Below, one piece after another: positions 47,485 through 55,662 of a DNA stretch of 64,000 nt. Position numbers and translations under genes: made by a program. The DNA comes from Candidatus Cryptobacteroides onthequi. GTDB lineage: Bacteria > Bacteroidota > Bacteroidia > Bacteroidales > UBA932. Position 1 is the stretch's first letter, and the number at the start of each line of letters is the position of its first letter. Location: the NCBI GenBank assembly GCA_018066125.1, contig JAGHSA010000004.1, positions 102,927-166,926 of the forward strand, read 5' to 3'. The notes beneath the pieces are model-generated. The model had not been told where the DNA came from. It worked only from the letters and a program-made list of their open reading frames with translations, and ran no database searches.

Positions 47485-49272
47485 ATGGCCAACAACACAC
47501 TAAGGCACCTCATCGCCGCAGCCACATGCGCGACAGCCATCCTCTCATCATGCCGAAGTCAGGCCCCGGAGCCTGTCTACCCCATCCCGACCGCAGACCA
47601 GATCGCATGGAAGCAGATGGAGAGCTACGCATTTGTCCATTTCGGTCTCAACTCATTCACCGACAAGGAATGGGGATACGGCAACACCGATCCGGAGCTC
47701 TTCAACCCTACCGTGGGCATAGACTGCGAACAGTGGGTGAAGATATTCAAGGAAATCGGATTCAAGGGCGTGATCATCACAGCCAAGCATCACGACGGGT
47801 TCTGCCTCTGGCCTACCGCGACCACTGAATACAACATCACAAAATCACCGTGGAAAGACGGCAAGGGTGACCTCGTGCAGGAGCTGGCGGATGCATGCCG
47901 CAAATACGGCCTCAAACTCGGACTCTACCTCTCACCTTGGGACAGAAACAACATCCATTACGGAGAGCCGGAATATGTGGATATCTACCACGAACAGATA
48001 CGCGAGCTCGTCACCCGCTACAGCCCGCTGTTCGAGTTCTGGTTCGATGGTGCCAATGGCGGCGACGGATGGTACGGCGGCCTCGAGGGACGCAGAAGCA
48101 TCGATGCAAAGACCTATTACGGCTACGAAGAAGCGCGCAAGATCATCTGCGACGTCAACCCGACCGCGATGATCTTCGGTGGTGAATGCCCGACCATACG
48201 CTGGGTCGGCAATGAAAGAGGCTGGGCAGGCGACACACAGTGGTCCACATTCGAGCGCGGCAGAGGCTCTCACCTGGACAACCAGTATGGGCACGAGGAC
48301 GGCTCGGAATGGCTTCCGAGCGAAGTGGATGTGTCTGTGCGCCCGGGATGGTTCTATACAGCCAAGACAGACAACAAGGTCAAGTCAGTCGACAAGCTTC
48401 TGGATATATGGTACAGGAGTGTCGGCCACAATTCAAACCTCATCCTCAACTTCCCTATCGCCAGCACCGGACGCATCCATCCCACTGACTCCGCAAGGGT
48501 GACGGAATGGGCGGAAATCCTCAGAGACGATTTCTCGGACAACCTCCTCAGACAGGCAAGGGTGACCGCCGACTGCAGCCGGGGACGCAGGTTCAGCGCA
48601 TCCAAGGTGACAGACTCGGACAGCGAGAGCTACTGGTCGACCCCTGACGGAGTGAACGCAGGCACACTCACCTTCACATTCAGGAAGCCTGTCGACGTGA
48701 ACCGCCTGCTGCTTCAGGAATACATCCAGCTGGGACAGCGCGTACGCAGCTTCACAATAGAGAGCATGGATGCTGACGGAGAATGGAGCGCCGTGGCAGC
48801 GGCAGACACCACTTCGACTGTGGGATTCAAGAGGATTGTAAGATTCGAGACTGTGAATGCAAAAGCCATCCGCGTACGCTTCAATGACGCAAGAGGTCCG
48901 CTCTGCATCTCGAACGCCGAGGCCTACTGTGCCGAAGAGCGCAACTGGACAGAGGACAGCGAGATCGGCACCACTCTTCTCGTTTCGCTTCCAAAGGAGA
49001 AGCCTGAATACCTCCACAGACTCAGCAGACTGAAAGAGATACACACATTCACCTATGTTCCCCTCAAGGGAAGCAGGCATCTCATCACCAGATACAGGCT
49101 TCTTGTAGACGGAAAGATTGTCTCTGAGGGTGAGTTCTCCAACATCGTGAACAATCCTGTCCCGCAGACCGTGGAATTCGGTCCGGTAAAGGGGCGCGAG
49201 GTCACCTTCATAGCCACATCGCTCGCAGAGGGGGCGGAAAGGGCTGACATCTCCGAATTCAGCGTGAAATAA
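47485..49272 (+). CDS. GH29-like alpha-L-fucosidase lipoprotein
   Basis: 595 residues from ATG 47485, chosen because a lipobox follows at once (AILSSC, Cys23); the open frame continues upstream to 46933 but crosses the divergent GH106 gene. GH29 signatures: [55 protein letters not shown], and the nucleophile Asp in [14 protein letters not shown]. The C-terminal part (about 355-490) looks like an F5/8 type C (CBM32) domain. It hydrolyses terminal alpha-L-fucose at the cell envelope. Confidence 0.92.
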   Translation: MANNTLRHLIAAATCATAILSSCRSQAPEPVYPIPTADQIAWKQMESYAFVHFGLNSFTDKEWGYGNTDPELFNPTVGIDCEQWVKIFKEIGFKGVIITAKHHDGFCLWPTATTEYNITKSPWKDGKGDLVQELADACRKYGLKLGLYLSPWDRNNIHYGEPEYVDIYHEQIRELVTRYSPLFEFWFDGANGGDGWYGGLEGRRSIDAKTYYGYEEARKIICDVNPTAMIFGGECPTIRWVGNERGWAGDTQWSTFERGRGSHLDNQYGHEDGSEWLPSEVDVSVRPGWFYTAKTDNKVKSVDKLLDIWYRSVGHNSNLILNFPIASTGRIHPTDSARVTEWAEILRDDFSDNLLRQARVTADCSRGRRFSASKVTDSDSESYWSTPDGVNAGTLTFTFRKPVDVNRLLLQEYIQLGQRVRSFTIESMDADGEWSAVAAADTTSTVGFKRIVRFETVNAKAIRVRFNDARGPLCISNAEAYCAEERNWTEDSEIGTTLLVSLPKEKPEYLHRLSRLKEIHTFTYVPLKGSRHLITRYRLLVDGKIVSEGEFSNIVNNPVPQTVEFGPVKGREVTFIATSLAEGAERADISEFSVK

Positions 49273-49316
49273 AATAAAAAAAATCCCGATGCATTTGGAG
49301 GTAAATAAAAATTCTC

Positions 49317-49324
49317 TATCTTTG
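49317..49324 (+). promoter_or_regulatory. -7 element of the small lipoprotein gene
   Basis: TATCTTTG fits the -7 consensus and lies 63 nt before the ATG, leaving an unusually long leader for this window. Confidence 0.55.
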
Positions 49325-49387
49325 CGGAGAATCGGTTATTGGCGAGATGTCATTATCCCGGTTTGAAACCCATTAGAAACACGAATT

Positions 49388-49600
49388 ATGAAAAAGTCAT
49401 TCTTCAAGTGTGCCATCATCGCATTGTCACTTGCAGCTTTCCAGGCCTGCAACGAGACAGTAGACCAGGACATCCTCGATCCGGACGTTCCACTGAACGC
49501 AGATACCCTCACGGCACCGGAGGCTGCTGCTGAAGCGGGTCAGGAGGCATCAACCGCCATTGACTACAGCCTTATCGAGCAGGCTATCGTCAAGAGGTAG
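49388..49600 (+). CDS. Small lipoprotein of unknown function
   Basis: 70 residues: a lysine-led signal peptide ending in FQAC (Cys21), then an acidic, Ala-rich mature part (DQDILDPDVPLNADTLTAPE, AAAEAGQEASTAIDYSLIEQ) ending VKR. A TATCTTTG -7 element lies about 60 nt upstream (49317-49324), and a strong terminator follows, so it is a single-gene transcript. I do not recognise the family. It precedes the UbiA-radical SAM pair but is separated from it by the terminator. Confidence 0.7.
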   Translation: MKKSFFKCAIIALSLAAFQACNETVDQDILDPDVPLNADTLTAPEAAAEAGQEASTAIDYSLIEQAIVKR

Positions 49601-49654
49601 TACGTACACCATCGGATACTGAAACAGACACACTGTCTCAGACGACAGTTATAT

Positions 49655-49688
49655 GACCGACAGCCGTCAGGCTGCCGGTCAGTTTTTT
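49655..49688 (+). terminator. Terminator after the small lipoprotein gene
   Basis: Arms GACCGACAGC and GCTGCCGGTC pair with one mismatch around CGTCAG, followed by AGTTTTTT. Confidence 0.8.
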
Positions 49689-49766
49689 GCCCATCTCCTT
49701 CTTTCTTTCATCAGACAGGATTAATCAAAAAATTTTCGTTAATTAGCAGTTCTAATACAAAAACAT

Positions 49767-50801
49767 ATGAGAAGATTCAGTTTCTGGATGGATAATGCCA
49801 GGAAGATATCCCTTCCTCAGAGTGCCATCCCTTGCATCACAGCGATCATCCTATCCATCGGACACGATGGTTTCACATGGTATCTCTTCCTCCCTGTCTT
49901 TCTCGGAGTATGCGCAGCCCATCTGGGCATGAACCTCGCCGACGACTATTTCGACTATCGCAAGGGCATGCCGTCAAACGCCATACGTTCGACTCTTGCG
50001 GCGGAAGGTTCCGTACGCGCCAGGATGGAGAAGTGCCGTTATATCCAGTCTGGAGAAGCTACCGAGAAAGAACTTTTCAAGGTTTTCTGGATCTTTCTGG
50101 GCTTTGCAGGCCTGATGGGACTGATTGCCGTGCTCGCACAGTGGCTGATCAACGGACCGGGAGCAGCCGCAGCTGTCATTCTCTATGCAGTTCTCGGACT
50201 CATCATCGGCATACAGTACTCCGGCAAACCGCTCCAGCTCGGATATCACGGCCTCGGAGAACTTGTGATCGGTATCATGTTCGGACCGCTCAACATGCTC
50301 GGCGTGCACGCGGCCATGACAGGCGAGCTGTTCAGCCCGGATCTCTTCCTGTTCAGCATCGGAGTCGGCTGCATGGTCACAAACATCGTATATGTCCACT
50401 CCGTGATGGAAACAGGAGCCGATGAGAAGCTCGGCAAATACACATTCGCACATCTTCTCGGAAGCCACGGCGCCCAGATTGCGGCGATAGGCATATTTGC
50501 AGCGGTTCCTTTCTTCTGCCTCATCGCGAATATCGCGGCGTTCGGATGGAGCCCATGGTTCCTCCTTACCCTCATCACCGTCCCGATGTCCGTTTTCCTC
50601 GTCATATCGACCTACCGCTTCGTAAAGGGCATCCCTCAGGAAGACAAGCCAAAGTGGTGGATGGGACCGATGGGCGACTGGGACGGATATGTCAAGGCCG
50701 GCATGGACTGGTTCCTCATCCGATGGCTCCTTGCAAGGAACATCGACACATTCTTCTGCCTCATAGTAATCATAGTTCACATCGCAATCTCTCTCATATG
50801 A
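49767..50801 (+). CDS. UbiA-family prenyltransferase (MenA-like)
   Basis: 344 residues, about nine membrane segments. The first metal site is NxxDxxxD at N56, D59, D63 (NLADDYFDYRKG). GIQYSGKPLQLGYHGLGELV resembles MenA's YTGGPxPLGYxGLGD region. The second site reads ETGADEKLGKYTFAHLLG, so the usual DxxxD is ExxxD. The family joins a polyprenyl chain to an aromatic or other acceptor in the membrane. Its stop overlaps the radical SAM start (ATGA), so it is probably devoted to a product made with that enzyme rather than, or besides, menaquinone. Confidence 0.85.
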   Translation: MRRFSFWMDNARKISLPQSAIPCITAIILSIGHDGFTWYLFLPVFLGVCAAHLGMNLADDYFDYRKGMPSNAIRSTLAAEGSVRARMEKCRYIQSGEATEKELFKVFWIFLGFAGLMGLIAVLAQWLINGPGAAAAVILYAVLGLIIGIQYSGKPLQLGYHGLGELVIGIMFGPLNMLGVHAAMTGELFSPDLFLFSIGVGCMVTNIVYVHSVMETGADEKLGKYTFAHLLGSHGAQIAAIGIFAAVPFFCLIANIAAFGWSPWFLLTLITVPMSVFLVISTYRFVKGIPQEDKPKWWMGPMGDWDGYVKAGMDWFLIRWLLARNIDTFFCLIVIIVHIAISLI

Positions 50802-51706
50802 TCAGACAGCTATTCTATCTTGGACAGTGGTTCGTACGCGCACGTCTTTTCGGACGCAAGGCTCCGCTCCAGACAGTCCTGTTCATCACAGACAAGTGCA
50901 ATCTCCGCTGCAAGCACTGCTCAGTCTATGGCAGCGCAGGATACCGCCAGCGTAAATTTGACGACATTCTCCAGGACATGAGAGAGTCATACAAGGCCGG
51001 CTCCCGCTTCATAGATCTCGAGGGCGGAGAGCCTACTCTGTGGAAAGAGGACGGAAAGACCATAAACGACATCATCGATGCCGCTCTCAGGATGGGCTTT
51101 TTCTCCATCACCGTGACAACAAACGCCCAGCAGGACTTCTCATGGATACATCCCGATTCCATCTGGGTCTCAATGGACGGCGTGGGAGAATATCACGAGA
51201 GAGTCAGAGGCGAGGGCACATTCGCCCGTCTGGAGGAGAACATCCGCAAAAGCGGCAAGAAGCACATCTGCGTCAACATGGTAGTGAATTCCCTAAACTG
51301 GGAGTCTCTTGACGCCGCCATGGAGTACGCCAGGTCAAACGAGGCCATAGAGCAGATCTCCATCAACTTCCACACCCCATATCCAGGCACCGAATACCTG
51401 ATGCTCCCTGTCGAAAAGAAGGTGGAGCTCATCGACAAGGTACTTGAATACAAAAAGAAAGGCTACCCGGTCATGAACTCACGCTCCGGTCTCAGGCGCA
51501 TGAAGCGCAACGCACTCGGAGAGATGAAGCTCGGAAAGGAATGCTTCGTCACCAACTTCATCTATCCTGACGGATCGAGAGGACTCTGCGTGGGATACGG
51601 GACCGACAAGTGCGCACAGTGCGGTTTCTGCATGGCGGGAGAGATGTCATCTGTATTCCACTTCTGCCCCGATACGATCTTCGCAGGATTCAAACTCAGG
51701 ATGTAG
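50798..51706 (+). CDS. Radical SAM enzyme coupled to UbiA
   Basis: 302 residues from ATG 50798, which overlaps the UbiA stop by 4 nt; the longer frame from 50546 runs through UbiA and is rejected. The [4Fe-4S] motif is C34xxxC38xxC41 (TDKCNLRCKHCSVYG). LEGGEPTLWKEDG is the GGE SAM site. A C-terminal cysteine cluster (ECF, LCV, KCAQCGFCM, FCP within about residues 245-295) looks SPASM-like and probably holds a second cluster. The N-terminus (MIRQLFYLGQWFVRARLFGR) is amphipathic, as if lying on the membrane. Substrate unknown; a prenylated product of UbiA is the obvious candidate. Confidence 0.82.
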   Translation: MIRQLFYLGQWFVRARLFGRKAPLQTVLFITDKCNLRCKHCSVYGSAGYRQRKFDDILQDMRESYKAGSRFIDLEGGEPTLWKEDGKTINDIIDAALRMGFFSITVTTNAQQDFSWIHPDSIWVSMDGVGEYHERVRGEGTFARLEENIRKSGKKHICVNMVVNSLNWESLDAAMEYARSNEAIEQISINFHTPYPGTEYLMLPVEKKVELIDKVLEYKKKGYPVMNSRSGLRRMKRNALGEMKLGKECFVTNFIYPDGSRGLCVGYGTDKCAQCGFCMAGEMSSVFHFCPDTIFAGFKLRM

Positions 51707-51717
51707 ACATCGCCATT

Positions 51718-52575
51718 TCAGGCGAAAATGACCGTTTTATTGTTGTAGGTCAAGATCTTGCGTTCGATATGCTTGAGCACGGCACGGCTGAGGACAATCT
51801 TCTCAAGATCCTTGCCCCGGTAGACCAGTGTCTCAGGTGTGTCCTTGTGCGTTATCCTGATGACATCCTGCTCTATGATCGGTCCTGCGTCAAGATCTTC
51901 TGTCACGTAGTGGCTTGTAGCCCCGATGATCTTCACTCCCCTCTCAAATGCCTGATGGTATGGCTTCGCACCCACGAAGGCTGGAAGGAAAGAATGATGA
52001 ATGTTGATGATATTGTGAGGATATCTCGCGATCATCTCCGGTGATATGACCTGCATGTATTTCGCGAGGACAATGAAATTGACTCCGAGTTCATCCAGAA
52101 GAGCCATCTCCTGCGGCTCAAGCTCATCTCTGTTGGCTCTGGTGACAGGAAAGCAGTAATACGGTATGCCGAAGCGTTCTGCGACAGGGCGAAGATCTTC
52201 ATGGTTGCTGACAATGCATGGGATCTCGACATCCCATTCACCCGCGGTGTAGCGTGCGAGGATATCAAAAAGGCAGTGGTTCTGCCTGCTGACAAACAGA
52301 GCCATTCTCGGCTTGACATCGCTGAAATAAAGACCGAACTCCATCTCGAACTTGGCGGCGAACAGCGTCCTGAAGTATTCCTTTATCTGATCGCGGGGTA
52401 TGGTGAAGCCCTCAAGTTCCCACTCCAGTCTCATGAAGAGGACCCCATTTATCCTGTCGACATACTGATCGGTATAAACGATGTTGCCGTGATTGACTGA
52501 AATGAAGTTTGTGATTTCCGTGACGATTCCCTGCCTGTCAGGGCAGTGGAGAAGGAGGCTTGCGGTTGTTCCCAT
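51718..52575 (-). CDS. purU: Formyltetrahydrofolate deformylase
   Basis: 285 residues. An N-terminal ACT domain (LLLHCPDRQGIVTEITNFIS) precedes the formyl-THF hydrolase domain with INIHHSFLPAFVGAKPYHQA, which holds the catalytic Asn and His, and the Asp in YVTEDLDAGPIIEQ. It releases formate from 10-formyl-THF, balancing one-carbon pools and feeding PurT. It is convergent with the radical SAM gene, 11 nt apart. A TACCTTTA element lies upstream near 52625. Confidence 0.95.
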   Translation of the reverse strand: MGTTASLLLHCPDRQGIVTEITNFISVNHGNIVYTDQYVDRINGVLFMRLEWELEGFTIPRDQIKEYFRTLFAAKFEMEFGLYFSDVKPRMALFVSRQNHCLFDILARYTAGEWDVEIPCIVSNHEDLRPVAERFGIPYYCFPVTRANRDELEPQEMALLDELGVNFIVLAKYMQVISPEMIARYPHNIINIHHSFLPAFVGAKPYHQAFERGVKIIGATSHYVTEDLDAGPIIEQDVIRITHKDTPETLVYRGKDLEKIVLSRAVLKHIERKILTYNNKTVIFA

Positions 52576-52723
52576 GCTGAAAAATGATTACTCTCTGCCA
52601 GGCCGTTTCATGCCCGGGACTGTAAAGGTAAGAATAATATCGCAATTTCAGTGGAACAGGGCCGGATATGACGGTCCCGGGACTCCAGAGGAATCCCGGG
52701 ACCTATGCAAGAGAGAAAGAATA

Positions 52724-53233
52724 TCACTGGTTCACCCAGATGAGCTTGGAGACATCGTATCCGCGGATGCACATCTCCCCAAGTATCTCATCTCTGGCGG
52801 TATCTGAAAGGTCCGGCGAGCGTGACAGGATCCACAGATATTTCCGTGAGCGGGAACCCACCAGGGCGTACTCATAGTCAGGGCCCGTCATCAGTACCCT
52901 GTAATCAGACCAGAACGGTCTGAAAAAGGACACTCGAAGAATCCCAGGCTGATCCGTGATGCGGGCGACCCCTGTAGAGACAGACCAGTGCTTTTTCTTG
53001 AAACCTCTGTTCACCACTTTGATACGGCCGTTCTTCGTTATCGAATATTCCGCCGTGGTATATTGAAGACCCTTTTCAAAGCGGTGGTCATAACGCGCTA
53101 TCTCGTACCAGCGACCGAGATAGCGGTCCAGATCGAGGCGTGACACCGGAGTGTTGTCATAGTTCCTGCTGCTGCATGCCATGATGCCTGCCGAACCAAG
53201 GGTAACAATCATGACAGTGATCATCCGTCTCAT
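52724..53233 (-). CDS. blc: Bacterial lipocalin (Blc-type) lipoprotein
   Basis: 169 residues from ATG 53233, which forms an ATGA overlap with the superoxide reductase stop; another ATG sits 9 nt upstream. A lipobox-like GIMAC is followed by the lipocalin motif LDRYLGRWYEIARYDHRFEK and the second signature YALVGSRSRKYLWILSRSP. Blc proteins are outer-membrane lipoproteins that bind fatty acids or lysophospholipids. Coupling to superoxide reductase suggests a role under oxidative or envelope stress. Confidence 0.92.
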   Translation of the reverse strand: MRRMITVMIVTLGSAGIMACSSRNYDNTPVSRLDLDRYLGRWYEIARYDHRFEKGLQYTTAEYSITKNGRIKVVNRGFKKKHWSVSTGVARITDQPGILRVSFFRPFWSDYRVLMTGPDYEYALVGSRSRKYLWILSRSPDLSDTARDEILGEMCIRGYDVSKLIWVNQ

Positions 53234-53649
53234 CTCTTGCATTTCTTTTTTGTTTCACACCTTATATCCTCTATCGTTTCCGTCATCCAGAGACCATGCC
53301 TGTTGCAGAAAGCATAGACAGCCTGAGGAGCCGAATCACACACGAACAGACTGACCGGGTCATCACCCGGAGACAGATGCCGGACTATGGTTTCGTTCTC
53401 TGTCTGCACACAGATGAACTCTATGTGATGTTCATCTGTCATGGGATGCGGGACACTGCCCACTTCCACCTCAAAAGTGTAATGGTCGCATCTCTTCACT
53501 ACCGGGAGATGTTTCTCCTTGTACTCTTCCTCGCGCTTCGGGACCAGAGGTCTCATTTCTGAACCGCAGCATACGGGGGTCGGGCCTCCATCGTGGACCT
53601 TGACGATGATGTTCCCGCAGATTGGGCAATGATAAAAGTGTAAGATCAT
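53230..53649 (-). CDS. dfx: Superoxide reductase (desulfoferrodoxin)
   Basis: 139 residues from ATG 53649 (MILHFYHCPICGN). Cys8, Cys11, Cys27 and Cys28 form the desulforedoxin Fe site. The catalytic Fe ligands are His47, His68, His74, Cys115 and His118 (EKHLP, SVPHPM, FCNRHGLW). It reduces superoxide to peroxide in the cytoplasm of anaerobes. A TACCTTTG (53682-53689, reverse strand) serves as -7 box. The longer open frame upstream to 53802 is not needed. Divergent from a LysR regulator, likely its controller. Confidence 0.95.
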   Translation of the reverse strand: MILHFYHCPICGNIIVKVHDGGPTPVCCGSEMRPLVPKREEEYKEKHLPVVKRCDHYTFEVEVGSVPHPMTDEHHIEFICVQTENETIVRHLSPGDDPVSLFVCDSAPQAVYAFCNRHGLWMTETIEDIRCETKKKCKR

Positions 53650-53681
53650 ATGGCAAAAAGTTTTATTGGTTGAACTGTGTG

Positions 53682-53689
53682 CAAAGGTA
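53682..53689 (-). promoter_or_regulatory. -7 element of dfx-blc
   Basis: TACCTTTG on the reverse strand lies 32 nt before the dfx ATG, in the 167-nt divergent region shared with the LysR gene where the regulator would bind. Confidence 0.55.
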
Positions 53690-53816
53690 TTCCTTGTGAC
53701 ACATCCGCAACACTTTATCCGATACAATCTTTCCATAGCATCCATTGAGCCTGTCAATACATATCGATGCAGGTACGTTGTTTGCAGGCAAATATCTGAC
53801 ACTAAACTACTTAATC

Positions 53817-54734
53817 ATGGAACTAAGACAACTTCGCTATTTCGCGACAGTGGCCAGGACACTCAACTTCACAGAAGCGTCAAGGCAGCTGTACATAACT
53901 CAGGGCACTCTGTCGCAGCAGCTCAGGCAGCTTGAATTTGAACTCGGGTCCGATCTGTTCACCCGGACTTCGCGCAGTGTGGAGCTTACAGAGGCGGGAG
54001 AAGCGCTTCTTCCGCTTGCCGAGGAGATGATCCAGACGGCAGCACTATGCCAGGCACGTCTGAAAGACATGAGGGCAGGCATCAGCGGAGAGCTCAGAAT
54101 CGGAGTGTCGAACTCCATGAAGAGACTGGTCAGCAGCACTGCAAGGCAATTCCTCGCCAGGTACCCGGAAGTCAACCTGTACATCTGCAGCAGCAGCGCG
54201 GTGGATCTCCTGCATATGCTCAGGTCAAAGGAACTGGACATGATAGCGTCTTTCTGCCAGCAGGAGCCGGACCCGGACCTGTTCACCAAGGTCCTGTACA
54301 GTACACGACTCTGCGCAGTCATGTCCTCAGACCACTGTCTGGCAGACAGGAAAAGCCTGAAATTCAGCGATCTTGAGCGCTTCAGAATCATACTTCCCGG
54401 AGCAGGTCTCCAGTCAAGACGCCTGTTTGAGGAATTCTTCTCTGTTGATATGGGAAAGCTGCAGCCATGCGCCACCGCAAACGACATAGACATCATCCTG
54501 GACATGGTGCGCGGCAGCGACAGGGTGGCGCTGCTTGCTTCCGTAGACATAAGCGACAGGCAGGGATTCACCGCCGTCCCTCTGACAATCGGCGATGGAG
54601 AAATCCCTGAAGGCAGAGATATGACATGCTGCGCACAGCGCCTGCAGAACAGCTACCGCAAGCGGTCAGTGATCGCATTTGCAGAGATGCTGAGTGAATG
54701 CGCAGACATCGAACGCATATGCATGGAGATGTGA
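53817..54734 (+). CDS. LysR-family transcriptional regulator
   Basis: 305 residues from ATG 53817 (MELRQLRYFATVARTLNFTE). The winged helix covers residues 1-60 (QLYITQGTLSQQLRQLEFEL), then a dimer helix and a two-lobed effector domain. Ten or so cysteines are present in the effector domain, but they do not match the OxyR Cys199-Cys208 spacing. Divergent placement from superoxide reductase and lipocalin suggests that it controls them; this is inference from position. Confidence 0.9.
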   Translation: MELRQLRYFATVARTLNFTEASRQLYITQGTLSQQLRQLEFELGSDLFTRTSRSVELTEAGEALLPLAEEMIQTAALCQARLKDMRAGISGELRIGVSNSMKRLVSSTARQFLARYPEVNLYICSSSAVDLLHMLRSKELDMIASFCQQEPDPDLFTKVLYSTRLCAVMSSDHCLADRKSLKFSDLERFRIILPGAGLQSRRLFEEFFSVDMGKLQPCATANDIDIILDMVRGSDRVALLASVDISDRQGFTAVPLTIGDGEIPEGRDMTCCAQRLQNSYRKRSVIAFAEMLSECADIERICMEM

Positions 54735-54747
54735 CAGCGGTCCTGCG

Positions 54748-55022
54748 TCAATCGAGCAGGTCCTTCGCAGCAAGAACCAGGAACATGTAGTGGGTGGATG
54801 CTCCCCCAAGACAATATTCCACCTGCTGCCACAGGTACGGGAATGTCAGCAGAGCTCCGTGACGATACGGCCGCCTTGATGTCCCTCGGGATAGAAATCA
54901 CTGAAAGCCATCACATCGACGCCTTCGTTGCTGTAATAATCCCTGTCGTTCAGTCTGAAGTTCTGCGCAAAGGCGGATGCTGCCGCAAACAATGCCAGGA
55001 CGGTCATCATTGTCCGTTTCAT
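54748..55022 (-). pseudogene. Remnant of a secreted (glycosidase-like) protein
   Basis: The reverse strand starts MKRTMMTVLALFAAASAFAQ, a clean signal peptide, followed by NFRLNDRDYYSNEGVDVMAF and SDFYPEGHQGGRIVTELC, then TGA at 54846-54848. In another frame the sequence continues as FPYLWQQVEYCLGGASTHYM then FLVLAAKDLLD and a stop at 54748. NFRLNDxxYxxxxGVxVM and YPEGHQGG resemble the mature N-terminus of large Bacteroidales secreted hydrolases (GH9-like in memory). The middle is deleted and the reading frame broken. Fifty-eight N-terminal codons remain. Confidence 0.7.
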
Positions 55023-55037
55023 ATCATCATGTCACTT

Positions 55038-55226
55038 TCACGGCTCCGGCTCATAGCCGCTCCCCGCATATTTCTCACTATATTCCCTGTTGAGCTCTGC
55101 AAGTTCCTTTCTGCCGTTGACATAGTCGTCATAGAACTCATCATATTCGCCGTCAAGGGCTTCCTTCACGATGCGTATGCGATCCATAGCTGTCGTGTCT
55201 TTTATCAGAATGCTGTCCATATACAT
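55038..55226 (-). CDS. Small acidic hypothetical protein
   Basis: 62 residues from ATG 55226 (MYMDSILIKDTTAMDRIRIV); an upstream in-frame start at 55256 adds 10 residues. The rest, KEALDGEYDEFYDDYVNGRK then ELAELNREYSEKYAGSGYEP, is highly charged and helical. No motif is recognised. The frame is open and the composition protein-like, and the position 15 nt before the broken secreted gene would allow co-transcription, but the gene may be nonfunctional. Confidence 0.5.
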   Translation of the reverse strand: MYMDSILIKDTTAMDRIRIVKEALDGEYDEFYDDYVNGRKELAELNREYSEKYAGSGYEPEP

Positions 55227-55312
55227 CAAAGTTAGAGATTTTTCTCCATAATGCATCCATTTGTTTCACCCACCGCATCAAGCCCCGTGATTTGGTGAAT
55301 AGAAATAAAGTT

Positions 55313-55320
55313 TATAAATT
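55313..55320 (+). promoter_or_regulatory. -7 element of the chorismate mutase operon
   Basis: TAAATTTG-type sequence (TATAAATTTG spans about 55313-55322) lies about 28 nt before the ATG at 55350. A TTG at 55320, in frame with the gene, falls inside the element, so it is not the start. Confidence 0.55.
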
Positions 55321-55349
55321 TGTTTAATTTCGGACAACTGACCAATACA

Positions 55350-55661
55350 ATGCTTGAAGTAAACAACAGAATGCCATCGGAATGCACCGACATCTCTCAG
55401 GTGCGCAATGAGATCGACAACATCGACAAGGTCGTCATCGCTCTGCTGCGCCAGCGGTTTGAATACGTCAAGGAAGTTGTCAGGTTCAAGGAAAAGACTG
55501 CGAAAAGCATCGAGGCATCAGACCGCCGCTCTGCCGCACTCGCCGACAGACGCAGATGGGCGGTAGAAGCCGGCCTCAGCCCGGATGTGATCGAGGACAT
55601 CTATTCAAGACTCATCCAGTATTTCATCGAAGAAGAAAAGAAAATAGCGAACTTAATCTGA
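55350..55661 (+). CDS. Chorismate mutase, AroQ class
   Basis: 103 residues from ATG 55350. The AroQ helical pattern is clear: QVRNEIDNIDKVVIALLRQR, YVKEVVRFKEKTAKSIEASD, and a C-terminal helix IYSRLIQYFIEEEKKIA. It resembles the PchB-like subgroup (isochorismate-pyruvate lyase/chorismate mutase), so it may either make prephenate or act on isochorismate. One nucleotide separates its stop from the HMGL-like aldolase, an unusual partner for a chorismate enzyme. Confidence 0.87.
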   Translation: MLEVNNRMPSECTDISQVRNEIDNIDKVVIALLRQRFEYVKEVVRFKEKTAKSIEASDRRSAALADRRRWAVEAGLSPDVIEDIYSRLIQYFIEEEKKIANLI

Positions 55662-55662
55662 T

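Noticed and set aside
50546-50797. Upstream extension of the radical SAM frame
   Set aside because: It lies entirely within the UbiA gene; the ATGA junction gives the natural start.
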